Source of the DNA: DMER64 sp964600385
GTDB lineage: Bacteria > Bacteroidota > Bacteroidia > Bacteroidales > UBA932
DNA: 7,496 bases
Assembly (NCBI GenBank): GCA_964600385.1
Contig: CAZRJC010000047.1
Location: 1-7,496, forward strand
Direction of reading: 5' to 3'
Positions within the stretch are counted from its first letter, which is position 1. The number at the start of each line of letters is the position of its first letter. The notes under the pieces were generated by a model. The model was not told where the DNA came from and ran no database searches. It saw only the letters and a list, made by a program, of their open reading frames with translations. This document shows, one piece after another, positions 1-6,602 of the stretch. The translations under genes and the position numbers were made by a program.

Positions 1-1829
1 ACAAAGATCTGTAAATCGCAGAGATGTTTGTACATTCCGCCTTTATCCATAAGTTCCTGGTGAGTGCCCCGCTCCACAATGGTTCCTTTCTGCATGACCA
101 CTATTTCGTCTGCATTGTAAATAGTGGAAAGCCTGTGGGCGATAATGACCGAGGTCCTGTTTTTCATTAGTTGTGTAAGTGCTTCCTGGACAAGCCGTTC
201 GCTTTCTGTGTCCAGTGCCGAGGTGGCCTCGTCCAGAATAAGTATGGGAGGATTCTTAAGAACGGCGCGCGCAATGGCTATCCGCTGACGCTGTCCTCCA
301 GAAAGTTTTTCTCCCCGGTCGCCAATATTGGTTTCGTACCCTTCAGGCATACGAATGATGAATTCATGTGCATTGGCAATCCGTGCCGCCCGCTCTATCT
401 CTTCCCGGGGCACATTCTCAGTCCCGAACGATATGTTATTGGCTATCGAGTCGTTAAAAAGGATGGCTTCCTGTGTTACAACACCCATAAGCCCAATAAG
501 GTCTTTGGGTTTGTACTTCCTGATATCTTTCCCATCCAGTAATACCTCACCCTCATGCACATCGTAAAACCGGGGAAGCAGGTCTGCAAGCGTTGTCTTT
601 CCGGCACCCGAGGGGCCCACCAGGGCCACCACCTTTCCTTTGGGAATGGTCAGATTAATATGATTCAGTACGCATTCACCCCCGGGGTTGTATTTAAATG
701 AAACGTCGCGGTATTCAATGGCATGGCTGAAAGTTTCCAGAGGCAGCGCCCGGGGATCTTTTTTAATTCCCGGCTCGACATCCAGTATGGCAAAAATCCT
801 CTCGCCCGATACCATTCCCCTGCGGATAGATGCGTAAGCTTTGGTAATGGCTTTTGCCGGTTCGAGCACCCGCCAATAGAATCCTATGTATACGACAAAG
901 GAAGGCCAGCTCATGCCCAGCTCCCCTTTGTATTGCAGCCATCCTCCGTAAAAAAGGATAGCGGCAGCGACTCCTATTCCAAGAAATTCGCTCAACGGGG
1001 ATGCCAGCTCCTGACGGTTATAAAGCCGGCGTGTAGCCTGGCGGTGACTGGCATTTACAGTTTCGAACCTTTGCTGGACATATTTCTGTGCATTGAATGC
1101 TTTTATAATACGGCTGCCCGATATGGCTTCCTCAAAATGACTGACTATCTTACCCAGCAAGCCCTGAGACACCTCGGCTCCGGAACGGAGCGCCTTGGTG
1201 ATCCGCCCGATAACCAAAGCCGAGACAGGCAGAGTCAGCAGAGTAACCAAGGTCAGCCGGGGATTCATGTAGAAGAGCATGGAAAGAAACCCCACAATAA
1301 GCAAAGGGTCCCTGAAAATTACATGAAACGAACTGGCAACCGAGTTTTGCACTTCGTTCACATCGTTGGAAATGGAGGAAAGAATATCACCCTTGCGCTG
1401 GCTATGAAAATACCCTATATGCAGACGGCTTATCTTTCTGAAAAGATCCGAGCGTAAATTCTGCATGATGGTGGTACGCATGCTTACCAGGATCCGCTGC
1501 GAAAGGTAAAGTGTAAGGTTAGATAAAAACGTGGCAATCAGCAGAATGGAACATACATATATGAGCGCCCTCAGCACACCCGCTGAGCTCATGATATCAC
1601 CCAGATAATACTGGAACACTTCTTTTACATAGGTAACCGACAGGCTGAATTCCGGTTTTACGGCAATCCCCCCAAGGGTTTGCGGTTCAAAAAGGACAGA
1701 GAGCAAAGGAGCAATGAGCGCATAATTGGCAATCCCAAAAAGCACACTGAATACAGAAAGTAAAAGATAGGGCGGCCAGTACTTTCCGTATGGCTTGCCA
1801 TATGCAAGTATGCGAAGGAAGGATTTCAT
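1..1829 (-). CDS. MsbA-like ABC exporter, fused permease/ATPase half-transporter (3' end cut by window edge)
   Basis: This is a type IV ABC exporter half-transporter, expected to work as an inner-membrane homodimer that moves a lipid or lipid-linked substrate using ATP. I translated 609 codons from ATG 1829; no stop is reached, and family length suggests only a few residues are missing. The membrane domain covers about residues 1-340, with hydrophobic spans near 17-47, 87-110, 165-200 and 280-325. The nucleotide-binding domain follows: Walker A GPSGAGKTT near residue 404, Q-loop VVTQE near 450, signature LSGGQRQ near 509, Walker B ILILDEATSALD near 528 and H-loop IIAHRLST near 562. All catalytic motifs are intact. 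The start is well supported: ATG overlaps the stop of the upstream small gene by one base (TAATG), which suggests translational coupling. MsbA (lipid A flippase) is the closest well-known relative, but exporters of this type also move other lipids, drugs or peptides, so the substrate is unproven and no symbol is given. Confidence 0.93.
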   Translation of the reverse strand, partial: MKSFLRILAYGKPYGKYWPPYLLLSVFSVLFGIANYALIAPLLSVLFEPQTLGGIAVKPEFSLSVTYVKEVFQYYLGDIMSSAGVLRALIYVCSILLIATFLSNLTLYLSQRILVSMRTTIMQNLRSDLFRKISRLHIGYFHSQRKGDILSSISNDVNEVQNSVASSFHVIFRDPLLIVGFLSMLFYMNPRLTLVTLLTLPVSALVIGRITKALRSGAEVSQGLLGKIVSHFEEAISGSRIIKAFNAQKYVQQRFETVNASHRQATRRLYNRQELASPLSEFLGIGVAAAILFYGGWLQYKGELGMSWPSFVVYIGFYWRVLEPAKAITKAYASIRRGMVSGERIFAILDVEPGIKKDPRALPLETFSHAIEYRDVSFKYNPGGECVLNHINLTIPKGKVVALVGPSGAGKTTLADLLPRFYDVHEGEVLLDGKDIRKYKPKDLIGLMGVVTQEAILFNDSIANNISFGTENVPREEIERAARIANAHEFIIRMPEGYETNIGDRGEKLSGGQRQRIAIARAVLKNPPILILDEATSALDTESERLVQEALTQLMKNRTSVIIAHRLSTIYNADEIVVMQKGTIVERGTHQELMDKGGMYKHLCDLQIF

Positions 1830-2038
1830 TAATCGGCGATTTCTTCGTAGTCTATATATTCGCCTGTGTTCTGGCTTATCTTTTTCTTTCCGGGCGTTGT
1901 GCCGGGGCTGTCGGGCTGACTTTGCTCCCGGGTATTTTGGCTCATTTTAAATATTTTCCGGGCAAAAAGACGGAGAGAGAGCCGGACAATCAGGTACCCA
2001 CCGAGCAGTATCAAAAGAAAAATGGAAAAGAAACTCAT
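1829..2038 (-). CDS. Small single-span membrane protein, DUF4834-like
   Basis: This is a 69-residue protein of unknown function. Residues 3-20 (FFSIFLLILLGGYLIVRL) form one hydrophobic span at the extreme N-terminus. A basic stretch follows (residues 21-31, with R, R, K and K), then a polar linker rich in Ser, Pro, Gly and Lys, and an acidic C-terminal end, GEYIDYEEIAD. Short proteins with an N-terminal span and a terminal E-Y-[VI]-D-[YF]-E-E-I motif are what I recall as the Bacteroidetes-restricted family DUF4834; this is from memory, without a search. The positive-inside pattern suggests that the tail lies in the cytoplasm. The gene is real rather than a shadow: its ATG follows the upstream stop directly (TAAATG) and its own stop overlaps the exporter start (TAATG). 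It is therefore coupled on both sides. A role as a small partner of the exporter or of the upstream envelope protein is possible, but only from position. Confidence 0.8.
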   Translation of the reverse strand: MSFFSIFLLILLGGYLIVRLSLRLFARKIFKMSQNTREQSQPDSPGTTPGKKKISQNTGEYIDYEEIAD

Positions 2039-4303
2039 TTAATTAAGATTTATTGTCAGTGTATTTCCTTCAATAGTTGTGCCGCGGACTTGTCCGGGAC
2101 CTAAAATCTCCAGTTCGGCATTGGGTTGGAGGCTTTCACCAAGTGAGGTAAAAGCCACCGTTTCCCCGTTCCCCGAGAGGAAAACCGTCTGACTGTTTGT
2201 ATAAATTACCCAATAAGGGATTCTCTCAATTACCAGCATGCGTGGTGTGCCTGTCAAATAGTCAGGCAGGGCAAAATCGGTCCAGCCGGGGAATGGATTC
2301 CCGAATTTATTGTAACAGCCGAGCGTTCCGTCACGGTGGACCAAAAAGATCCTGTAGTCCTTGCCGGACTGAGGATCAAAAACAAACGGCCCGTAAAGGA
2401 TACTCTGTCCGAATGATTTTGGATAAGGCGATACGGGTTTCCCCAGTCTGTCCAGCAGATACAGTCTGTTCCCCACGGCAAAAAGCATCTGAAGTTTTTG
2501 ATTCTTCAGGAAATCAATCTGTTCCACTCTGTCCTGAATGCTCCCCTCCATGGGTTTTTCCCAAAGCACTTTACCTGTATGGTCCTTTAAAACCAGTTTG
2601 CATTCGGGCCAGGGCGTCTGGGACAACAAGTTCTGCTGTTTGGTGAAATGATTGTATATTTCGTATGGAGGCACAGCTCTTTTGAGTGAATCCCGGGCTA
2701 CAGTATTTTTAAATTTCGCAATCCGCGGCCTGGGAAGTAATGGTGAGGTTTCCATCTTGTCTCCGTATATGAGTGCATGCGTGTATATGCGTTCACTCAT
2801 GGCAGAAAATTGAAGAAAATAATACTGGGCATTAAAAGTGCGAAGAGAATCAAGCCCCGGAGCATACCTTTTATCCATAAGCGTCATAAGCGAATCTATC
2901 CCCTGTGTAGGTTGCAGGAATAACGTGAGATTGGATGCATCCATGACATGTGTACCCGCAGGAGTCTGCTGCATGTTGGCACTCAATGAGTGGTAATTGC
3001 CGGCGTCGTTTCTTTGTTTGATATCATTCAACAGGTCCTCGGCTCCCAAAAGAATATATGGTCCCAGATAACAATAATGTGACGCCTCGCACACTCCAAA
3101 GACATTGCCAAACAATTCACCCAGAATTCCGGGGAGCGGATGTTTCATAACAGCGCCCTCAACCTGTTTGTTGAGTAAGGCATATTGAATCTTTGCCTGG
3201 TTAATATATTTGGAATGAATTACACCCAGCCATTCCATCCTGCCCCTGAACGGCACCCAGCCGACAGCTACCTCGGTAGGATACAACAAGTTGAACCATG
3301 CAATCCGTTCAGCAGAAGGCATGTTTCTTTTTTTTCTGTTTACATCCAGGTATTCGGCATATTTATCCAGATAAGCCTGGACATCTGATAATCCAAGGGT
3401 GATTCCTGCTACGGTATTGGCCGGAAATATATCAAATGCCATTTGCTTCTGCGGCTCCTGTCCCCCAAAAACAGAAAAGAACTCCTTGGGTCCCTGGCTC
3501 AGGAAAGTATAGCCGTCCATACGAAGACCGGTGGTATCACAAACGCCGTCGAGTGCCGTCCATCCTGCCGTGGTACGGCAAAAGGCTGCATATTTCTGTA
3601 GCGGTCTTCCCAAATAGGTTGCAAAAAGCTGAGGTATCTGCGAATGGGCAATGAAAATACGCGAAGGTTTGGCCATCACAGCCTGTTCCATCACCTTGGC
3701 AAACTGATTGTTATCGAGCAACGAACTGCCCTTTGCCAGGTGACGCACAGAGGCTTCGATGATTACGGGCGATGCCGAGGCTATAAGAAAGCCATTGACA
3801 AAAACGACATGAACCGGGTTAAGTCCTCCGTATAAAGAAAATATAGTTTCCCCGTCATAAATTCTGGTGGTTGCAGTAATCCTTCCTTCGGCAATGAATT
3901 CGTTCCACCAGGATGAATCTTCACAGGCAGAAACAGACATTCCAAAAAGCACGCCTAAGGTATTCTTGGCCGATACATGCACTGAACACAACGCCTCGGC
4001 ATCCTTTAACAAAGGATACTTTTTTTCAAAAAAATCATTTAACTGACCAAAGAATACGGCAAGATTTCCTTCCCCTGTAAGCAATGTGGCCACATAACCT
4101 TTGTTATTCAGTAACTCGGAACCCAACGTGCCGAAACGTGAAAAATGCTGCACCAACACGGCGTCCAGTGGTACTACCGCATATGTGGTGTTACGGGGTT
4201 TCTCCTCAACAGGTTTACGGAACAGGGTAAAATAACCATAAACGCAGGCTCCCAGCAGGAGCGCGGATATGATGACTGCGGTTATTATTGTGCTTTTACG
4301 CAT
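2039..4303 (-). CDS. Large membrane-anchored or lipoprotein-type extracytoplasmic protein of unknown function with beta-propeller-like C-terminus
   Basis: I do not recognise this 754-residue protein with confidence; it may be what databases label DUF3352-like in Bacteroidetes, which is a tentative recollection. The N-terminus has a basic start (MRKST), a hydrophobic segment (6-27) and a lipobox-like LGAC with Cys20, so it is either a lipoprotein or a signal-anchored protein; the rest should lie outside the cytoplasm. Residues about 40-540 are a mixed, aromatic-rich globular region without a catalytic motif I know. From about 568 to 722 there are four spaced segments with a D/N-x-x-G turn after a beta strand: LVLKDHTGKVLWEK, LYLLDRLGKPVSPYP, LGCYNKFGNPFPGW and VFLSGNGETVAF. 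These resemble PQQ-type or WD-like propeller blades. It starts 20 bp after recQ and ends directly against the next ATG, so it belongs to the same unit as the small membrane protein and exporter. It contains an A8 tract and a T7-G-A7 tract on the coding strand, but the frame is intact throughout. Confidence 0.85.
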   Translation of the reverse strand: MRKSTIITAVIISALLLGACVYGYFTLFRKPVEEKPRNTTYAVVPLDAVLVQHFSRFGTLGSELLNNKGYVATLLTGEGNLAVFFGQLNDFFEKKYPLLKDAEALCSVHVSAKNTLGVLFGMSVSACEDSSWWNEFIAEGRITATTRIYDGETIFSLYGGLNPVHVVFVNGFLIASASPVIIEASVRHLAKGSSLLDNNQFAKVMEQAVMAKPSRIFIAHSQIPQLFATYLGRPLQKYAAFCRTTAGWTALDGVCDTTGLRMDGYTFLSQGPKEFFSVFGGQEPQKQMAFDIFPANTVAGITLGLSDVQAYLDKYAEYLDVNRKKRNMPSAERIAWFNLLYPTEVAVGWVPFRGRMEWLGVIHSKYINQAKIQYALLNKQVEGAVMKHPLPGILGELFGNVFGVCEASHYCYLGPYILLGAEDLLNDIKQRNDAGNYHSLSANMQQTPAGTHVMDASNLTLFLQPTQGIDSLMTLMDKRYAPGLDSLRTFNAQYYFLQFSAMSERIYTHALIYGDKMETSPLLPRPRIAKFKNTVARDSLKRAVPPYEIYNHFTKQQNLLSQTPWPECKLVLKDHTGKVLWEKPMEGSIQDRVEQIDFLKNQKLQMLFAVGNRLYLLDRLGKPVSPYPKSFGQSILYGPFVFDPQSGKDYRIFLVHRDGTLGCYNKFGNPFPGWTDFALPDYLTGTPRMLVIERIPYWVIYTNSQTVFLSGNGETVAFTSLGESLQPNAELEILGPGQVRGTTIEGNTLTINLN

Positions 4304-4310
4304 AAACAGA

Positions 4311-4318
4311 CAAAGATA
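4311..4318 (-). promoter_or_regulatory. Candidate internal promoter -7 element in the recQ/envelope gene gap
   Basis: On the minus strand these eight bases read TATCTTTG, a perfect match to the Bacteroidetes -7 consensus TAnnTTTG. They lie 7 bp before the ATG at 4303. A TTTG is present at 4342-4345 inside the end of recQ, but the spacer is 23 bp rather than the usual 19-21. If active, the promoter would give an almost leaderless transcript for the envelope protein, small membrane protein and exporter independent of recQ. By chance alone a few such octamers are expected in a window of this size, so position is the main support. Confidence 0.4.
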
Positions 4319-4323
4319 AAATT

Positions 4324-6522
4324 TTAGTTGGCAACCTCAACCAAAAACTTTATCCTTACAAGACGCACTTCTTCTTCTGAAAAATCGGGGCCCAATTCCC
4401 TGACGGCCTCTTCCAAAGATTCGGACTGGGCATCGTGGCGGAAATAATCATATATCTCATCCAGTTTGTCTTCGTCTATGGTCTGTTCCAGGTAGTAGTC
4501 TATGTTCAGCCTGGTACCTGAATTAACAATTACTTCAATCTCCTCGAGAAGTTCTTCCAAAGACAGGCCCTTTGCATCTGCAATATCTTCAAAAGCAAGC
4601 TTACGGTCAATACTCTGGATGATATATACTTTATTCAGTGATTTGTTAATCACAGATTTGACTACCATGTCCTGCGGCCTCTCAATCTCGTTTTCCTCCA
4701 CATAGCGGGCAATAAGCTGAATGAAAGGAGTTCCGAATTTTCTGGCTTTTCCTTCCCCTACTCCCTGGCATTGTACCAATTCATCCAATGTTACCGGATA
4801 AATAATGGACATGTCTTCCAGACTCACATCCTGGAAAATCACAAAAGGAGCCAGTTTGAGTTTATGCCCCATATCCTTGCGCAGGTCTTTAAGCAGCGCC
4901 AGCAGGGTGTCGTCGCCGCCACCGCCTCCCGCCTTTCCCGAAGTGCCTATGGTAACGGTTTCGTCTTCTTCTTCGGTCTGCATTTCACGATCTTCGTATA
5001 ACATGATCGGTTGGGGATTCACAAGAAAAGCCCTTCCTTCAGGGGTAAGAGAAAGTGTCCCGTATTTTTCAATATCCTTGAACAGGAAATGCATCACAAT
5101 AGCCTGTCGCACAATGGCGCACCAGAAACGGGGCGTACGGTCCTTCCCCAGACCAAAGACATCCAGTTTATGGTGCTGGTATGACTTTATGATAGAATTA
5201 CTTACACCGGCCACAATATTTGCGACATGCTCGGTATTGAACTGTTCCAGAGACTGTTGAACAGTTTCCAGCACCAGACACATTTCATCCTTCCCCTCGA
5301 ATTGCTTCTTGGGATAGAGGCAATTATCACAGTTACCGCAGTTATCCTGCAGGTAATCCTCCCCAAAATAACTTAAAAGCATTTTCCGGCGGCATACATT
5401 GCTCTCTGCGTAGGCAACCGTCTCCATGAGCAGCTGTTTGCTTATTTCCTGCTCGGCAATGGGTTTGCCCTGTTTGAACTTTTCCAGCTTCTGAATATCC
5501 TTGTAACTGTAAAAAGCAATGCACTGTCCCTCTCCACCGTCACGCCCGGCACGCCCGGTCTCCTGGTAATATCCTTCCAGCGATTTGGGAATGTCGTAAT
5601 GGATTACAAAACGTACATCGGGCTTGTCTATGCCCATCCCGAAAGCGATGGTAGCCACAATAACGTCCACCTCCTCCATCAGAAACTGATCCTGATTGTA
5701 AGTCCGGGTGTGGGGGTCCATGCCGGCATGATAAGGCAACGCCTTTACCCCGTTTACCACCAGGAACGAGGCAATTTCCTCCACTTTCTTCCGGCTCAGG
5801 CAGTAGATTATTCCGCTTTTACCCTGGTTTTCTTTTACAAATTTGATAAGTTCCCTGTCTACTTTTACCTTTGGACGTACCTCGTAATAAAGATTTTCCC
5901 TGTTGAACGATGTCTTGAACACTTTGGCCTGCATCATGTCCAGATTCTTCTGGATATCCTGCTGCACTTTTGGAGTGGCTGTAGCTGTAAGCGCAATGAT
6001 TGGAGCTATTCCTATCTCCTGAACCAATGGTTGAATACGACGGTATTCAGGCCTGAAATCGTGGCCCCATTCAGAAATACAGTGCGCTTCGTCAATAGCG
6101 TAAAAAGAAATCCTGATTTGCTTGAGTAACTGGATGTTTTCTTCTTTTGTGAGCGATTCCGGGGCAACATAAAGCAGCTTTGTCTTTCCGGAAAGGAGAG
6201 ACTCCTTTACCTGGCTTATCTGCTGTTTATTTAGCGAGGAATTCAAAAAATGGGCAACGCCGAGGTCTCCCTGCATAAAACCGCGGATGGCATCCACCTG
6301 GTTTTTCATGAGGGCTATCAGGGGGGAAATTACAATGGCCGTTCCCTCCATTAATAAGGCAGGCAACTGGTAACACAGTGATTTTCCTCCTCCGGTCGGC
6401 ATCAGGACGAAAGCATCTCCCCCATTCATGAGGTGAGTGATGATTTCCTCCTGCTGTCCTTTGAAAGAGTTGAATCCGAAGTGTCTTTTGAGCTCCAGAT
6501 GCAATTCCGATGAAGTACACAT
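4324..6522 (-). CDS. recQ: ATP-dependent DNA helicase RecQ (Bacteroidetes type, extended C-terminus)
   Basis: This is a complete 732-residue 3'-5' superfamily 2 DNA helicase that unwinds recombination and replication intermediates in the cytoplasm. Order of domains: a Q-motif region FGFNSFKGQQEEII (15-28); Walker A TGGGKS with Lys47; DEAH box at 144-147, followed by the RecQ aromatic-rich loop CISEWGHDFRPEY (148-160); motif III ALTATAT (177-183); motifs V and VI in ATIAFGMGIDKP (290-301) and YYQETGRAGRDG (318-329); a zinc site of Cys377, Cys395, Cys398 and Cys401; an RQC winged-helix region (about 405-505); a low-complexity acidic and Gly-rich linker (about 513-538); and an HRDC domain (about 538-612). 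Residues 620-732 are an extra acidic helical region absent from the ~610-residue E. coli protein; I suspect the helix-turn-helix type found at the end of Bacteroidetes RecQ proteins. ATG 6522 places the Q-motif at the expected distance. No required residue is missing. It is divergent from kdsD. Confidence 0.97.
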   Translation of the reverse strand: MCTSSELHLELKRHFGFNSFKGQQEEIITHLMNGGDAFVLMPTGGGKSLCYQLPALLMEGTAIVISPLIALMKNQVDAIRGFMQGDLGVAHFLNSSLNKQQISQVKESLLSGKTKLLYVAPESLTKEENIQLLKQIRISFYAIDEAHCISEWGHDFRPEYRRIQPLVQEIGIAPIIALTATATPKVQQDIQKNLDMMQAKVFKTSFNRENLYYEVRPKVKVDRELIKFVKENQGKSGIIYCLSRKKVEEIASFLVVNGVKALPYHAGMDPHTRTYNQDQFLMEEVDVIVATIAFGMGIDKPDVRFVIHYDIPKSLEGYYQETGRAGRDGGEGQCIAFYSYKDIQKLEKFKQGKPIAEQEISKQLLMETVAYAESNVCRRKMLLSYFGEDYLQDNCGNCDNCLYPKKQFEGKDEMCLVLETVQQSLEQFNTEHVANIVAGVSNSIIKSYQHHKLDVFGLGKDRTPRFWCAIVRQAIVMHFLFKDIEKYGTLSLTPEGRAFLVNPQPIMLYEDREMQTEEEDETVTIGTSGKAGGGGGDDTLLALLKDLRKDMGHKLKLAPFVIFQDVSLEDMSIIYPVTLDELVQCQGVGEGKARKFGTPFIQLIARYVEENEIERPQDMVVKSVINKSLNKVYIIQSIDRKLAFEDIADAKGLSLEELLEEIEVIVNSGTRLNIDYYLEQTIDEDKLDEIYDYFRHDAQSESLEEAVRELGPDFSEEEVRLVRIKFLVEVAN

Positions 6523-6529
6523 ATTTTAC

Positions 6530-6537
6530 TACCTTTG
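6530..6537 (+). promoter_or_regulatory. Candidate kdsD promoter -7 element (upstream option)
   Basis: This stretch reads TACCTTTG, a perfect match to TAnnTTTG, and lies 43 bp before the kdsD ATG, which would give a leader of about 35-40 nt. At 19-21 bp upstream only poor -33 candidates are present (TTCC or TCCG). It sits directly upstream of the recQ start on the other strand, so the element falls in the recQ leader. Confidence 0.4.
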
Positions 6538-6564
6538 TGCAACTAAGTTACATTAATTGTTTTG
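6534..6564 (+). promoter_or_regulatory. Candidate kdsD promoter (downstream option)
   Basis: TTTG at 6534-6537, a 19-bp spacer and TTGTTTTG at 6557-6564 fit the TTTG-N19-21-TAnnTTTG architecture with one mismatch (T for A in the second -7 base). Start of transcription would fall near 6570, giving a leader of only about 10 nt. It overlaps the other option: the TTTG serves as -33 here and as the end of the -7 there, so at most one may be the main site. Sequence alone does not decide. Confidence 0.35.
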
Positions 6565-6570
6565 TTCCTG

Positions 6571-6602
6571 CAAAATTATTATGAGCACATCGCTATCCGA
6601 AA
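6571..6602 (-). promoter_or_regulatory. Candidate recQ promoter (Bacteroidetes -33/-7 type)
   Basis: On the minus strand 6578-6571 reads TAATTTTG, a perfect TAnnTTTG -7 element. Twenty bases upstream, 6602-6599 reads TTTC, three of four bases of the -33 consensus TTTG. Transcription would begin near 6563-6565, giving a leader of about 40 nt before ATG 6522. The -33 half lies inside the first codons of kdsD, so the two divergent genes share sequence. No strong Shine-Dalgarno is seen in the leader (AAAGGTAG lies about 11 bases before the ATG), as is usual in this phylum. Confidence 0.5.

Noticed and set aside
723..1457. 244-codon open frame on the plus strand inside the exporter gene
   Set aside because: It lies antisense to a well-supported ABC exporter, its translation has no recognisable domain, and it is rich in residues typical of an antisense shadow.
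2197..2646. 149-codon plus-strand open frame opposite the end of the envelope gene
   Set aside because: It has no upstream promoter or family resemblance and conflicts with the continuous 754-codon minus-strand gene.
4317..4326. TAAAATTTTA palindrome at the recQ stop, considered as a terminator
   Set aside because: It is only ten bases of A/T with no G/C stem or loop and no separate T tract, so it cannot form a useful intrinsic terminator.
5599..6129. 176-codon plus-strand open frame inside recQ
   Set aside because: It is antisense to conserved helicase motifs whose codon constraints explain the open frame.
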